DNA of 64,000 nt from Entonaema liquescens. Lineage: Eukaryota; Ascomycota; Sordariomycetes; Xylariales; Xylariaceae. Positions 39,512 through 51,615 of the stretch are shown here, in pieces. Position numbers and translations under genes: made by a program. The stretch spans positions 2,046,001-2,110,000 of the forward strand of contig CADCSX010000007.1 in the NCBI GenBank assembly GCA_902805475.1, written 5' to 3'. Each line of letters starts with the position of its first letter. Within the stretch, counting starts at the first letter, position 1. The notes beneath the pieces were generated by a model, which had not been told where the DNA came from, did no database searches, and was given only the letters and a program-made list of their open reading frames with translations.

Positions 39512-41034
39512 ATGGCTACACCAATTGTCTTCGTCTCACCTCCAGCGGCCACTCTTTTCCAGTTCCCGCCTAACTCTGCGCCGCACGCCATCCCCCTCCG
39601 AGCTATAACACACCCTTCAGCATACCGGACAACCTATACGTTAAAGCTCTGGATCCAAAAGTGCCTATCACAATCGCTGCCGTTTACGCGGTCACCGCTA
39701 AGGCTCTCAATGCATACAACAGGTCAAATGGCAAGAAGCCTTGGGCTATTAGCAAGACGAAGGCATTCCACTTCTTCGTCGTCCTCCACAACGTCTTCCT
39801 CGCCGTTTATTCGGCATGGACCTGGTTGGGCATGTTAAATACCTTCAGGAACTCGATTGTGAGCCCGGCTGGACCCAATGGCTGGGCTGGTACTGTTGAC
39901 AGTATCTGCAAGATCCACGGAACTGCTGGTCTAGAAAATGGTATTAGCTACAACCAAGCTCGAGGAGTTTGGGAGCCATCATTGGGTGCCGGTTCTACGG
40001 ACACTGTATTTTCGCCTAGCCCAGATGACAGAGGACGAATTTGGAACGAGGGGTTGGCATTTTACGGCTGGATCTTTTACATCAGCAAGTTCTACGAGGT
40101 TCTTGATACCCTTATCATCCTCGCCAAGGGCAAATACAGCTCGACCCTCCAGACTTACCACCACGCTGGTGCTATGATGGCTATGTGGGCCGGTATGCGG
40201 TACATGTCGACACCAATCTGGATCTTTGTGTTCTTCAACTCTGCTATCCATGCTCTCATGGTAGGTTCCCTTTCATAAGTCCAATTATATTTGCAGTTGC
40301 TAATATCGAGATAGTACACCTACTTTACAGTAACAGCTTTCGGTATCCGCGTGCCTCAGGTGGTCAAGCGCATGCTTACTTCGCTTCAAATCTCGCAGTT
40401 CATTATCGGTGCTTCCGTTGCCATTGTTCACTCCTTCATGTCGTACTTGGTCCCGGTTCAGGTTGAGGCCGCTTCTGCTGAAGCCACCGCTGTAGCTTCG
40501 AGCATCACTGCTTCTGCAAGCGCTGCCTCCAGCGCCGGTAGCTTCGTTGGCGGTCTTAAGAAAACGCTTTTCGGCGGCGCCGAGGTTGCCGGTGCTGCTG
40601 TCGTGGTATCCTCGTCTGAAGCTAACTCCACACACCAGGGTGCCAGTTACGTAACACGGTACCAAAAGGTTGACTGCATTACAACAAACGGAGCAACTTT
40701 CGCTATATGGCTTAACGTCATCTACCTAGCGCCTCTAACCTACCTTTTCGTATCGTTCTTTATTACGAGCTACCTGCGTCGTAGCAAGGCTGAGGTTGTC
40801 CGTGCTAAGAGCAACCCCGACCGCCGCCTGAGCAATGTCATGCTGGCCGAGAAAGCCAGCTGGGATGCCGCTAAGGGTCTGGAGCGCGAGGTATACGGCG
40901 AGAGCAAGGAGGGTGCCATCATCGAGGACAGCGATGAGTCGAGCAGCAATGACAAGCTGCATCCCTCGGCGGCCGCCCGTGGTAGCGGGATTAAGTCCAA
41001 GGCTAATGGAAAGGCTAACGGCAAGAAGTTCTAG
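39512..41034 (+). CDS. Fatty-acid elongase (ELO family), apparent -1 frameshift
   Basis: Two exons, 39512-40260 and 40315-41034 (54-nt intron, phase 0). The ELO family is the endoplasmic-reticulum 3-ketoacyl-CoA synthase that adds two carbons to long acyl-CoA for sphingolipid and very-long-chain lipids. The reading frame starts MATPIVFVSPPAATLFQFPP, then must shift at a run of five C (39592-39596) to continue into SYNTPFSIPDNLYVKALDPK and the whole remaining protein; one extra C would give 489 aa. Landmarks are KFYEVLDTLIILAKGK, the histidine box QTYHHAGAMM, SAIHALMYTYFT across the intron, and several membrane segments. A low-complexity Ala/Ser-rich loop of about 80 residues sits before the last membrane segment. 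The C-terminus is charged and ends in KANGKANGKKF. The break is either an assembly error or a real mutation. An intron does not explain it well. Confidence 0.85.
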
Positions 41035-41870
41035 AGGAAGGATTCCATATCACACTAGGAGGAATTAATAAGTCTGCCAGTTACATGGATGACATCTGCG
41101 AATAAATTCGCCAAACTAACTGCAAAACACTACTGCAGCATTATTGCACCGGCGATGTATTAAATCAGCCAGCGGAGTTAGGGGATGGGGGAACATAAGG
41201 ACCTATGAAAAGCATGTTTGCATAAAGGGGTACACAGGGCTCGTGAGATCAAGTCTACGACGAAGTTCAACTCCGTAACGATAGAAGGTCATCCAGGTTA
41301 AATGTGTATATATAAAGCTACCCTCCATTTTAAAATCAGTAATGTATATAATACAAAATGCCTTCAATGAATTAGTTGCCCTTTTTAAGTTATGACTAGT
41401 GCGTTGTGGAAAATCGAACGCTACCTTATGAATGAGGCGAGGATAGAAACCTTGTTTAGGGAACTAGCCATATAGTACTTTAGTATATGAACTGGGATTA
41501 CCTTAATGCGAGACATTAAATCCGGGGGCTTCAGAAGAAACAAGCATGTTATTATACATACCTAACCTAGGTACTTCTGGTACGTTAGGTGCCTATAGTT
41601 AATGCATCTCAAAGTAGTCGGAGTACATTTAAGGGCCCCTTTGGTGTTATAACTTTGGATCAAAGTACAAACTAGAATATGTTTTATGATAATAATAGTA
41701 ATAATAATAGTAATAAATATTTAACTACCAGCAGACAATTACTAGCAGAAACCTATTACATAGAGATAATCAATCCCCAATATCTCTTTCCACCCACTAG
41801 GTATACCCACCAACCCCTATACGCAAAGCGCACACTCACTTCCACCTCCAAACCCAAACTACCCTAAGAC
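41035..41870. other. Convergent intergenic stretch
   Basis: AT-rich spacer between the elongase and the uncharacterised 473-aa gene. It holds an ATA/TAA-type microsatellite at about 41688-41719 and no gene. Confidence 0.55.
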
Positions 41871-43461
41871 CTACTCCTCCAACCCCGCCAAAGCCCTATG
41901 CAGCAAAGCATCCGCCCGTCTATCCTTCTCCCTCTCCGCCACCCACCCCTCCACCTGCTGGCTCGTCACCCGCACCCACCGCTGCAGCTCCCCCGCGTGT
42001 CCCGGGAACCGCGCGCACAGCTCCCGCAGGAACCGCTCGAACGCGACCTCGATGCCCGGCCACCCCGGCCCCGGCAACGACTCGTACGCCGAGAGCTGCG
42101 TGCTGAAGAAGTGCGACCACGCCCCGAAGGTGTCCGCCCGGATCCCGCCACGCGTCGCGGCGGCCATTTGCGAGATGGCGTCTTCGGGGCTTTGGGGCGC
42201 CGGGGGGCCCGGCTTGGTTGCGGGTGTGGGTGTGGGTGTGGGGTCGGGGGTGAAAATCCGAATAGGCGGCTCGGGACGCCGTCGGGTGAATACGAAGGGC
42301 TCCCGCGGCGTGGGGGGAGGGAAGGGGGTGGTGGAAGAGGCTTGGGGCGGGTGTTGGATGCTGAGGTTTGAGGATCGGAGGCCCCGGCCGCGTGACGTGT
42401 ATGGCTGGACAAATGGACGTCTGTCTTTCTCTCCGTCGTCTGCTGGCGAAGCATCTTTGACGGCAGATCTAGTCTCGGCGTTCGACGTTGCGATCTCCTT
42501 GCCCTTACCGTTGTCCTTCTTACTCGAATCTTCCTCCTTCATTCTAGCCGCACAGCTGCTCTTGCATTCCTCGTAGAGCTTCACGTTTTCGCTTACGGAG
42601 AGGCGGAGGTTGCGGATGTTGTCTTGGGTGTAGTTATCCAGGGCATACAAGATAGGGCACGTTATCCCGGTTCGGGCTATGTCCAGGGCCCAGTGGCAGA
42701 GGAAGTCATACGCCTCCCACAACTTGTTGACGCCGTAGAGGCGCTTCCTGGAGTCGCGGATCCAGTTCTCCATAGTAGGGTCGAGGACAGGCTTGAGCCA
42801 GACTTGTTTAGGCGATGGATCGATCTCAAGGGAGACGTGAAGACGCCTCTCTAGGACGTATTTGTGAGTCGCCCAACCTAGCGTTCCATGAAATTAGTAT
42901 GTTCTTTTCTCCTTGTACCCAAGAGACGCGCGGATAGTTTAAGTATAAATGACAGGTAAAAGAATGCAAAGAATACATACCGATATGTTTCTCCTCGTCA
43001 AAGTCCTCTTGCAGCGGGACGGCCCAGGCAGGGAGGCCTTCAAAAGCCTTCAACTCAAGGCCTAAGTACTCCACCTCAAAAATGCGATCCACGAAAACAG
43101 ACACCGCCTCTCCGGACTCAATCCAGAGCTGGCTCAGAGACCGGGTCATACGCCCGTTCGCTCTGTAGCCCGCCCAAGGAACGGGGATAGGGATAGGGCC
43201 AGTAATACTTCTTTGCTCTTCATTGCTCATGACCTTGCGCGCCTCGATCACCGGGTAGTTCGCAGGGCCGGGGGTGTCGCTTTGGTTTAACGTATCGTTA
43301 GTGCTTATAGAACGAGGCGAGTTAGAATACCTGCATAACGAAGAGGAGAGATGAAGCAAGTATTGATAGAGCAGGGAAGGAAATGGATAGACTTACTCGT
43401 CATCGAGCAATGAAAAGGGGTTGTTGCTACGAAACGCGGTTTGACGAGTATTTGTGCTCAT
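41871..43461 (-). CDS. Uncharacterised protein, 473 aa
   Basis: Three exons: 43461-43397, 43330-42981 and 42877-41871 (introns 66 and 103 nt), all in frame, 1422 nt in total. I recognise no domain. The N-terminal 55 residues are Ser/Asn-rich. Residues about 60-225 look globular, with blocks WIESGEAVSVFVDRIFEVEY, GWATHKYVLERRLHV and WIRDSRKRLYGVNKLWEAYD. Residues about 226-290 are charged and disordered. Residues about 290-350 are Pro/Thr-rich, with DPTPTPTPATKPGPPAPQ encoded by a G-rich repeat. Residues about 355-473 are predicted helical (FGAWSHFFSTQLSAYESL; RFLRELCARFPGHAGELQ). There is no signal peptide or membrane segment, so it is probably intracellular. Codon use becomes very G/C-rich in the last exon. 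The exon model is supported by splice sites and frame continuity but not by homology I can name. Confidence 0.65.
42222..42243. repeat. GTGGGT repeat inside the 473-aa gene
   Basis: A 6-bp G-rich repeat encodes Thr-Pro pairs (minus-strand codons). The plus strand has four G-runs and could form a DNA G-quadruplex. Copy number may vary between strains without shifting frame. Confidence 0.8.
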
Positions 43462-45407
43462 GTTGTCGTCGTCTTTGGAGGGAGAAGACTACAGTAATGG
43501 TGAACAACCGTAAGTTGCTAGATAAGGGGTTGTTTGGGTACTCGGATAGATTCGGTGGCTGTAGATTTCTTTTCCAGGCTGATATTTATATATAGAAGCC
43601 CAGGACCCAAGTAGTATGTGCTTAAGCCAAGAATAAAGTTTAGAGGTCGTTGTAAGAGTAGTTTAAGTAGCATACAAGGGCATATCGTGCGTAGGATAAG
43701 GTATGTGAGGTTTATAAGAAGTAGTGAGTTACTCTACAAGAACACTCAACGAAATAACCAGAAATAATGAATAGTTTTTGGCGGCTCCTGACTGGGTTGT
43801 TCCAAGGTTCCCTCCAACTATGCTCCTATATCACGCTGGTGCTACGCTCTGGAAAACCTCATTTACTATGAATTATTATCTAGCACTTCATAGGCATGAC
43901 TTGAGAACATTTCCTTTCCACGTTTTACCTAATTTGATATTTTACGAGAACCTGGACTATCTAGATACTAAAATATACAAGTCTTATTCATAACTTACAT
44001 AGTAATCATGTATGCTTGTATTAACCATTGTATGTATAAGGAATTAAAGCAGAAACAACAGTCTTTGATTTGTCTGTATATTACACATAAGAATCCCCAT
44101 AGTGAACTATAGGTACTAGGCCTTGCCTGTAGTCAGTGCCACAAAATACTTGAGGTCTGGGTACTGTAGACGTAGTGGCATTGTACCTATCGAACGGACA
44201 AAAGTACTTCGATGGATTCGGCCGCGTCTGAACATACGTCGTTGTTAAAACAACTATTTGCTATGTATATTTGCTATGTATGGGAACTTAATCATCGGAT
44301 GGTTCGTCAAGGCACCTATGTTTGGCCCCCAAACGGGAACTTGCCGGCCCGCGACGGTTATCCTACTGGGTCGTAGCATATTACTACCATGATATAATGG
44401 AACTGTTAATCGATCTTGGTTCTTGTCATGGAGCTGTTCATATACTAGAGTGAGCAGCACATGTAATGATGCACGTCTCAACCTTGGTCTTGGTTTGTAC
44501 CCCTTAAAACCATTTCGTGGGAATGGAAGCCGAAAATCTCTAACTAGAGTATTTAGGCCGCTTGTTCTTAGGAAGTTTTTTGTAATTGAATGTATAGTGT
44601 TATGTAGGACTATAACTATACGTACCTATCTACTATTGCGAATATTATGAGCACTAGGACGACAACCATCTTGTATCACTAGGCAGGTAGATAGCCATCT
44701 TAAGTTGACGCCAAGAATTTAATAACACCGTAATAAAAATAGCTAAACATTATGTTCGTTCTATAATAGATTCTATTCCGTGAGAGGATTGTATGCACAT
44801 GCCAGTCTCTTTTGCTTTCTTAGATAGGGATCGTTTAAGCCAAGCATCGTGTGTTGTTTTGACTACTAGTCTAACTGCATAGTTTACAACATTATTAGCT
44901 TAGATCATTTGGCTATCTCATCGAACGAGCATCACATACATCTTATTCCCGCTTTAGTAGGACTACCCCAGATACGTTGTTACACTACAGAACATCCCAA
45001 AATCGAACACAGTTCATCTCTGTGTATTCTTACTTAGGCCTATGTAGAAAGCTCCACTGTATACAGCTTAAACGTGGCGGCACCGTGAACGATACTGGAA
45101 GCTACGTGTACCGTCCTATGAGAAGCCCTGCGAGTGTGATGGCGTACTAATCATGGTTGAGATATAGGCTTCGGCACGGAACGAAGAATAAAGTATGTAT
45201 AGTCTAGCTACTAGTATAAAATTAGAAGTTCCACGTAAGGGATAAGTATGTGGTGTACTTAGATGTAGTTCTAGTCCAAGGACTACTCCGAGAGCTAGGG
45301 CTGGCTCCCGCCCACTACGCAACGACTCATGGCACAGACACGTGGGTTCTATTATGATATTTCCATGCTACAACACTGACTCAGGTCGGTATTACCGCAT
45401 TCACCAA

Positions 45408-45433
45408 CTATCTATCTATCTATCTATCTATCT
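45408..45433. repeat. CTAT microsatellite
   Basis: About six tandem CTAT units in gene-free DNA. Confidence 0.9.
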
Positions 45434-47307
45434 CAACCGGCTACCTGGCTTAACTACCACGAGGCGAGATAACCGAGAAGCGTCGTGGGGACGCACGTGG
45501 ATGGATGAAGCTGTCCACGCCCCCCATTCTCCCACGAACGGGATCTGCTTAAGAATACGTCCTCCCACTACGCGGCTATCTCGCTTGATCTGCCAGATAT
45601 CGGTTACATCACCGCAGCTGATGCACGGATGCCTGCACGCCCATCTGACTACCTATCATCTAGTGGCAAATCCATTTGCCCCAGCGGCGATACTCTTCTA
45701 ATATTAGTCACAATATCCGCCGAGACCGAACGGGGGAGGCCTTCCCGAAAACGGCCGCGAGAAGCCGGCGCCGAAGCAGGATTAGATTAGATACCTATCC
45801 GGCATCTTCAACGGCCGTCATGCCTATCTGTTGGCAATCAACAGCTTCACGCTAGGCTATCCCGTAGACGCGGTTTGCGTACGTACAAGCGCGCCGTTCG
45901 TCCTGCCAACAGCCTCGGATATATATCACAAAGAGAGTAAGTAAGTAGGGGTACTGTTTAGGTTTTTAGGTTGTTTAGGTGGGGGTTGGTTTTCTTTGGC
46001 CCCCCAAGACCTTTGGACCCAGGTAGTTTAGCGGCTACAGCCGGATCCGCCAACCTGGTTTTGGCGTTCGGCGCAGCGAAGCTAGGAGGGGGGTTAGCGT
46101 CGGTCTTGCCGCCTTTGGAATTTTTTATTCCCCTTCTTTCCTTTCTCTTTAACAAACGGCAAATGACAAATGGCAAAATATTTGATTACCTTTACTTGCG
46201 GATTGAATGTACACAAGTACCCAACATAGGTACATAGGTACCTAATGCACGTAGGTCACTTCGGAGTCTCACCGATCACCCCTCCCTCCCTCCTCCCCCG
46301 AAAGCACATGTCATTACGTACTACGCCGGTAAGCCCAGGCAGGTAATGCCGCTAGCCTAGCTGCTTTAGCAGGGAAAACGAAAAAGGGCGTTGGGGATAT
46401 CCCTGCTGCTGGGATGTCGCTGGTAAGATGCCGTCGAGACCCCGAGATTGGCTCCAGCGCAAGTCCCGGAGCGTTATGTCGGTTAAAATAACTTATTACC
46501 TGTAACAAAAAAGAAGTGCTGCAGCTGAGAGATACCACCACACTATTAAATCTTCATCATAAATGACGAACGCTAACGCTAAAAATGCGTTCCTTTGGTT
46601 GGAATTAAAATAAAATACCGGTATGGTAGGTAGATGTAGGGTCGAATCGTGATCTGAAGATCATCTCCGATTAATCAATTTATTCGGTGCATAACCTCCG
46701 CTGTTATTCATCAACGGAGTGCAACCAAGCTGCCCGAAAGAATTTGGGCCGCTTCAACGACTATGCCTATCGTATTGTAAAAATAAAAACAGGACATATA
46801 CCTAAACGCCGGGGCTAAAAAAGATCCCTTTCTAATGCCCGTGATATGCACGCTACCTGACCGGTCCCTCTATCATTAGAAGAAAATAAAAATAAAAACG
46901 CCCGTAATGCGTTCCACACCAGTGGAATAACCTCTCCCTTGCGCATGTCATCCCTCAACCCCTCAACCCCTCAACTCCCCTCAATAGAACTCGATGTCGA
47001 AATTAGTAACGTGAAAATTGGGTATCGTAGGTCGAAAAGAAATCCAATGATACCGCCATGCAATGCATGAAGTGCATGCAGAAATATGCATATGTCCATA
47101 GCTCTCCAGTCTATCCTGGAAACTTCTAGTCTATGTGAATGCTGTATATCCCGTCGTTACGGGCGAAAAGATGTTGCCGTGACTTGGTTCCATTGTGTCG
47201 TGTATCATTATTAAACCCGCTAGAGTCCTGAGAAGTTGGCGTAAGGGCGGCTCGTATCGATTAAAGAAAAGGGATACCTCGGTTATCCCTGACGGAGACA
47301 TCCGATT

Positions 47308-47340
47308 CCAAACCCAAACCCAAACCCAAACCCAAACCCA
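47308..47340. repeat. (AAACCC)5 telomere-like repeat abutting a stop codon
   Basis: Five CCC runs separated by AAA, immediately beyond the stop codon of the minus-strand FYVE gene. In the mRNA sense it is GGGTTT repeated, a canonical G-quadruplex pattern with three-base loops. It is not the usual fungal telomere unit TTAGGG. Confidence 0.95.
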
Positions 47341-48297
47341 TTAGAAGGTACTCCAATTCCAGTCTCGTGGAACACTCATCGCGATATCCTGATGTTCGCC
47401 GTGCGCACCTTGGATGGCTGCCGGTGCCGACATAGCTGGGCTTGTGGGTGCGGTTTGCGACTCTCTACCAGTCGAAGACGTATCACTAGAAGCTTGACTG
47501 TTTGTTCGACTGCGCCACGCCTGGAACTCGGAATAACAGTGGGAACACGCGCGGCTAGGAGTGCCTCTCGGGTTGTAGTTCGCGTCTTGGTCGAGAGGAA
47601 CGTCGAATGCCGAGTGCGAATCGCAGAAGATGTTGCCACATTTCCGACAGTGATGCCGGCGCGTCCAGTAGTTGAAGTGGCGCATACACGAGGGCTCGTC
47701 GCAGATAGTTGATTCCGGGTCGGGCTAAGTTTACACACGTCAGCTGGAATTCTTGTAATACGATAAAACTTGAATGAGGTCATATGTGGAAGTGCCATGC
47801 TCTGTAAGGCTGCATATCCGAGACACAGCCCGCAAATCAGGACTTACCTTCCAGTGTTGCCGCGTGGGTTGCGCCGTCGGCTGAGGAAACATATCCAAGT
47901 CCCATTCATCATCCAGACACTTTCCGCTATCGTTTGTAGAGCGACGACTCAGCCGGCTAAGAGCGCCTAAACCAGTCAAGCTAATGAAGCTGCTACTACA
48001 CGATAACGGATTATCATCTTCCTGTGCTTCGGTCTTCCTCCCTATCATCTTGCATGGGTGCTCGGTCGGTCTTAAAACCGCGGGCATGTAGAGCGGTCGT
48101 AAGCGTTGACGATGATATGGTTTAGGCGAGGTAGGCGAGGCGTTGGTAGAGGTACTTAAGGGCGATATCTGTTGAGAATGATATCCTTGAGATGGATATG
48201 TCGGGGATTGAGTTGGCGCAGAAGGCATTTGGCGATAAGGGTAGAAATGCGCCTGCGGCTGCTCAGGTAATCTAGGCATTATGAAGTCGGTTGCCAT
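47341..48297 (-). CDS. FYVE-type zinc-finger protein, 277 aa
   Basis: Two exons, 48297-47848 and 47724-47341 (123-nt intron, phase 0). FYVE domains bind phosphatidylinositol 3-phosphate on endosomes and vacuoles. Residues 1-150 are a disordered Pro/Ser/Gln-rich region. The FYVE-like domain spans about 151-215: Cys158, Cys163, the core RRHHCRKCG (172-180, with Cys176 and Cys179), Cys184, His187 in place of a sixth cysteine, and Cys210/Cys213 in ACSHC. The leading WxxD motif of classical FYVE domains is absent, so lipid binding is likely but less certain. A Ser/Thr-rich tail follows and ends at WNWSTF. The start MATDFIMPRLPEQ is chosen over an in-frame upstream extension (to 48492) that looks like leader sequence. 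Confidence 0.85.
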
Positions 48298-51200
48298 CTT
48301 CTTTCGCAGCCGCTCATTGAATCCAGGGTGTGAGACAAGACGGGTTACCGTCAATGTTTGAAGGGAGTTAAAGTATGATGGAATAAGGAAGATAGGGAAG
48401 ATAGAAACTGGCGAATGTTGGGAGAGCGATAAGCGGCGTAAGCCGTCGCGCAACCAAAAATTATTGTGTAATAAGTATTGTTCAACCACCAAAGTTTCGT
48501 AAAAAAAAAAAAAAAAAATTTATAACTTGGGTTTGTCAAGACCAAGCAAAAATAAATATTGCTGGTTTGTCCCCAACCTTAACCTCGTATGAATCGTAAA
48601 TTTAAATTAGTCAACAGTCGAGGTTATTGTCGGGAAGCTAATGACTTGGACAAGAGGGTGTATTAGAAGGCTCGATCCTAACTCTAAAATGAAGTGGCTG
48701 CACGGTTGGTGACTGGAGGATAAATGATGTGTCCTGGCGCTTGTGATAAGAAAGTGATGTAAGGTAAGCTTAAATCAGAGATAACTGATAAGGTAGAAAA
48801 AGGTAGAAAAGGTATCAAAACTTCGAGGACCACCAAATCTGAGGTATTAGACTGATTTTCAATCAGTACCTATTTCATAAGGTAGTGTAAAAGTGAGGTA
48901 GGAGATAATGGTTTGATACGATAATGATATGTAAGGGAGGACAAAAGATACAATAGGGGAGGTAGGATGATAATAATAACCTTCTGTCAAGTAGCCAAGT
49001 AACCAAGTAGGTAGTAGGTACTTTGGTACATTCCAAGAACTGCACTAAAGAGAGAAGTTCCCCAACGCAATAGTCGACCGGCCGTTGTGGCACCGGGGTG
49101 GCACTTGGTGGGCCGGGAACCCCTCGATACATTAAGCGGCGTCCACTTACGTAGTATTTGAGTCCATCCTGATTGGTCTATTAGAATTATATAAGTCTCG
49201 TAGATACAATTCGTACTGTGCTTTATACTCAAACATGCGCTTGACATTAGTTGGTTAGTTTTACTCTTACCCAGCTTCCTTTCTTTCTTTAGGTACATTT
49301 TATCGTACTGATCTGTCTCTCAACGGCTTCAACTTCGCACTAAATATATTGAAATTGTTTTCTTACACAAGATACTTGATGCGAACAGGACAAAGAAGAA
49401 TAATCTAATTACCTAGTCAACTAGAGCCTTTTACTATGATAACTATCGGAATCCAGGTTTAAACAATTAAATATGCAAACAAGGCAAATATTGAGTTGCG
49501 CCGCTTCAAGCTTTCATCCCTCCTCTCCGGGCCCAAACGTCCCCATGGCTCGGCACAGTATCGGTTTTTGGATGGTCGCCTGTCCTCTTACCCAATCTGT
49601 CCAAGGTCGCTGGATACCGATCTTCGGCGGCCCAAAATCCGTTAACTTACGTCAGGTTTTCCCGCTGGACCCTTCCAGCCCTTCGTTTCGTTACAATCCG
49701 TCTCATCGTGTAGGAGGCATTTTGGGATTCTGGGGGGACAACCCCCTCCGCAATCGACGGCGAAAGAATTATGTATTCTACAATGATATTCAAACGAGTA
49801 ACCAGGTGATACTAATATGAGCAATCATCTCGTCGTTTTTTTCTACATCAAGATGAACTCACCTTGAGTCCGATTCCCAGGAGAGAAGCAGGCGGTCCGT
49901 TACAGTTGACGTGCAGGACGTTATTTATTATAGAAGCTTTTGTGGCACGTCGGCGCGTCAGCCATCTTTTATTCCATTCGACCACTATGGGAGCTAACCT
50001 GGGTGCAATATATCGCGATGTAACAGACCACAGACCACAGACCACCACGGCTTCACAGTAGGGTGGATACTTCGTATACTGTCGTGAGGGTCTATCGATT
50101 GTTACATGCATCGATGAAAAGATGCTGGGAAGGCCTGTTACGATGACCTCACGATATGAAGTTGACATTTGTCAAGACTTGACTTTGCGTTGTTTTTGAG
50201 AGAGATCCGGTCGGACGATGGCGATGCAGATCTACAATATGTAGGTCCTTAGGCCCTTAGTGACTCCACCACGATCCGACATCCCGCAATGCTGTTTTCT
50301 TTTTACCTTACGCGCATACGACCATATTAATTCTTTACATAGTAGTTAAGTTGAATCCTTCTTTTTCTCCTAGGAATTGTAGAGAATAAGGTGAAGTGGA
50401 TAGACCGCTGTTTTATTTGTTAGTGGCAATATACACCAAGATCCCTCAGTGTTTTAAGATCAGCAAACCCGTCGTCTGATAAAGATGACATCTTGACAAT
50501 ATATTAACCTAGTTAGTAGTTGGTCTTTTTTTTTTTTTTTTTAACGCGGCGATGGAAGCGCTACAGTGTTTGCGATGCTGCAGGTTTATCTTTCGGCCCT
50601 CGCTGATTGGAGGCTGCAACTTCACTAATGCGAGTGCGTTAGGAGGCTTGGCTTTAAAGTCGAGGCTCCAGCTCTTGGTATAACCGCGTCCGGGTTGTCT
50701 TGAGTCTTGACGAGCCGGGGTCTGGCTTGACCGCCAAATTAATTAATGTATTATACGTATGCACACATTATATGCACCTTGAGTGGTTGAACAGTCCAAT
50801 AGCAATAACTTTCCGTGCTGATTCGCCTGCTGTGATCCTCAGCTTCACGTGCCTCTTCCCGTTCGCGCCGTATATACGACGAGCACACTGAATGCTACGG
50901 AGCATCGGTTAAGTCTAAGAGGTTGATAGATCTTGATAACGCAGTCCTCGTGCTTTGACATCATACGCATCGACTGACACGCTGTGACGTCGAATATATG
51001 CGATCGAGGGTATACCGAATACTATGTACATACAGCAACCAAGGAGACTTTGCTTTTAATCACCCCGCTAGTTAGCGATATGCAAGATCTATGAAGATCA
51101 CGGCCTCTTGGATTCTCGACCTATGCGTCTTTTCTTACGTGCCAGCATCTTATTACGGACAAGGTTCAAGGATCCACACAGTTCGACAGCGATGGCCCCG

Positions 51201-51615
51201 AAATATAGTGGGAAAGGGGTCTTTCAAAGTGGACCGAACCTCAGTTATGTTATCGCCGAGGTGTGATTGGCCCTCATTTTCAGGTTAGCCGGCCTGGGCA
51301 AAAGCTTCCAACTCAGTGACCGGCAGCAATGGCGGGGTCAATAACGGCCTCCCGAATCAAACTCCCCGCAACGCGACTTAAAACAGCTTTTACTCATATA
51401 GTAGGAGGTTACCCCTCCTCCTGCGCGATTATAGCTGGTGACGATCAGGGAATAGTTGCATGAAGAGGAGATTGTTCGACTTTTGGGAAATAACTTGGTT
51501 AGCCCAGATAGTGAGTAGTAATCGCACGAGAAGAGTATATTGTTGTGTTATGTATTAGGTTAGGTACCTGTCATAATATAGTAGTAGTATATAAATATTT
51601 GGAGCGTAGATCCCA
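48298..51615. other. Gene-poor 3.3-kb stretch
   Basis: It starts with the FYVE promoter, including an A-run at 48499-48519. It holds a T-run of about 20 at 50523-50543 and small open frames. One minus-strand frame (49848-50168) ends at a good GTGAGT donor and could be an exon; see findings. The right end is the 3' side of CnxABC. No gene is called with confidence. Confidence 0.45.

Larger units (their letters stand above)
43462..47340. other. Gene-poor 3.9-kb stretch
   Basis: It holds a CTAT microsatellite (45408-45433), TAGGTACCTA words and small open frames with no motif. I see no gene. The end next to 47341 is the 3' side of the FYVE gene and carries the AAACCC repeat. Confidence 0.5.

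Noticed and set aside
39560..39601. A 41-nt intron to explain the elongase frame change
   Set aside because: It would be shorter than any other intron here, with a poor GTTCCC donor, and would remove a Pro-rich linker that fits the family; a one-base run error is simpler.
47308..47340. AAACCC repeat as an internal telomere or chromosome end
   Set aside because: Fungal telomeres of this group are normally TTAGGG, the tract is only 33 bp, and it is flanked by ordinary gene DNA.
50505..50545. Short 5S-rRNA-like word (TTAGTAGTTGG) before a T-run
   Set aside because: Only about eleven bases match; the rest of a 5S gene, including its internal promoter context, is missing upstream.
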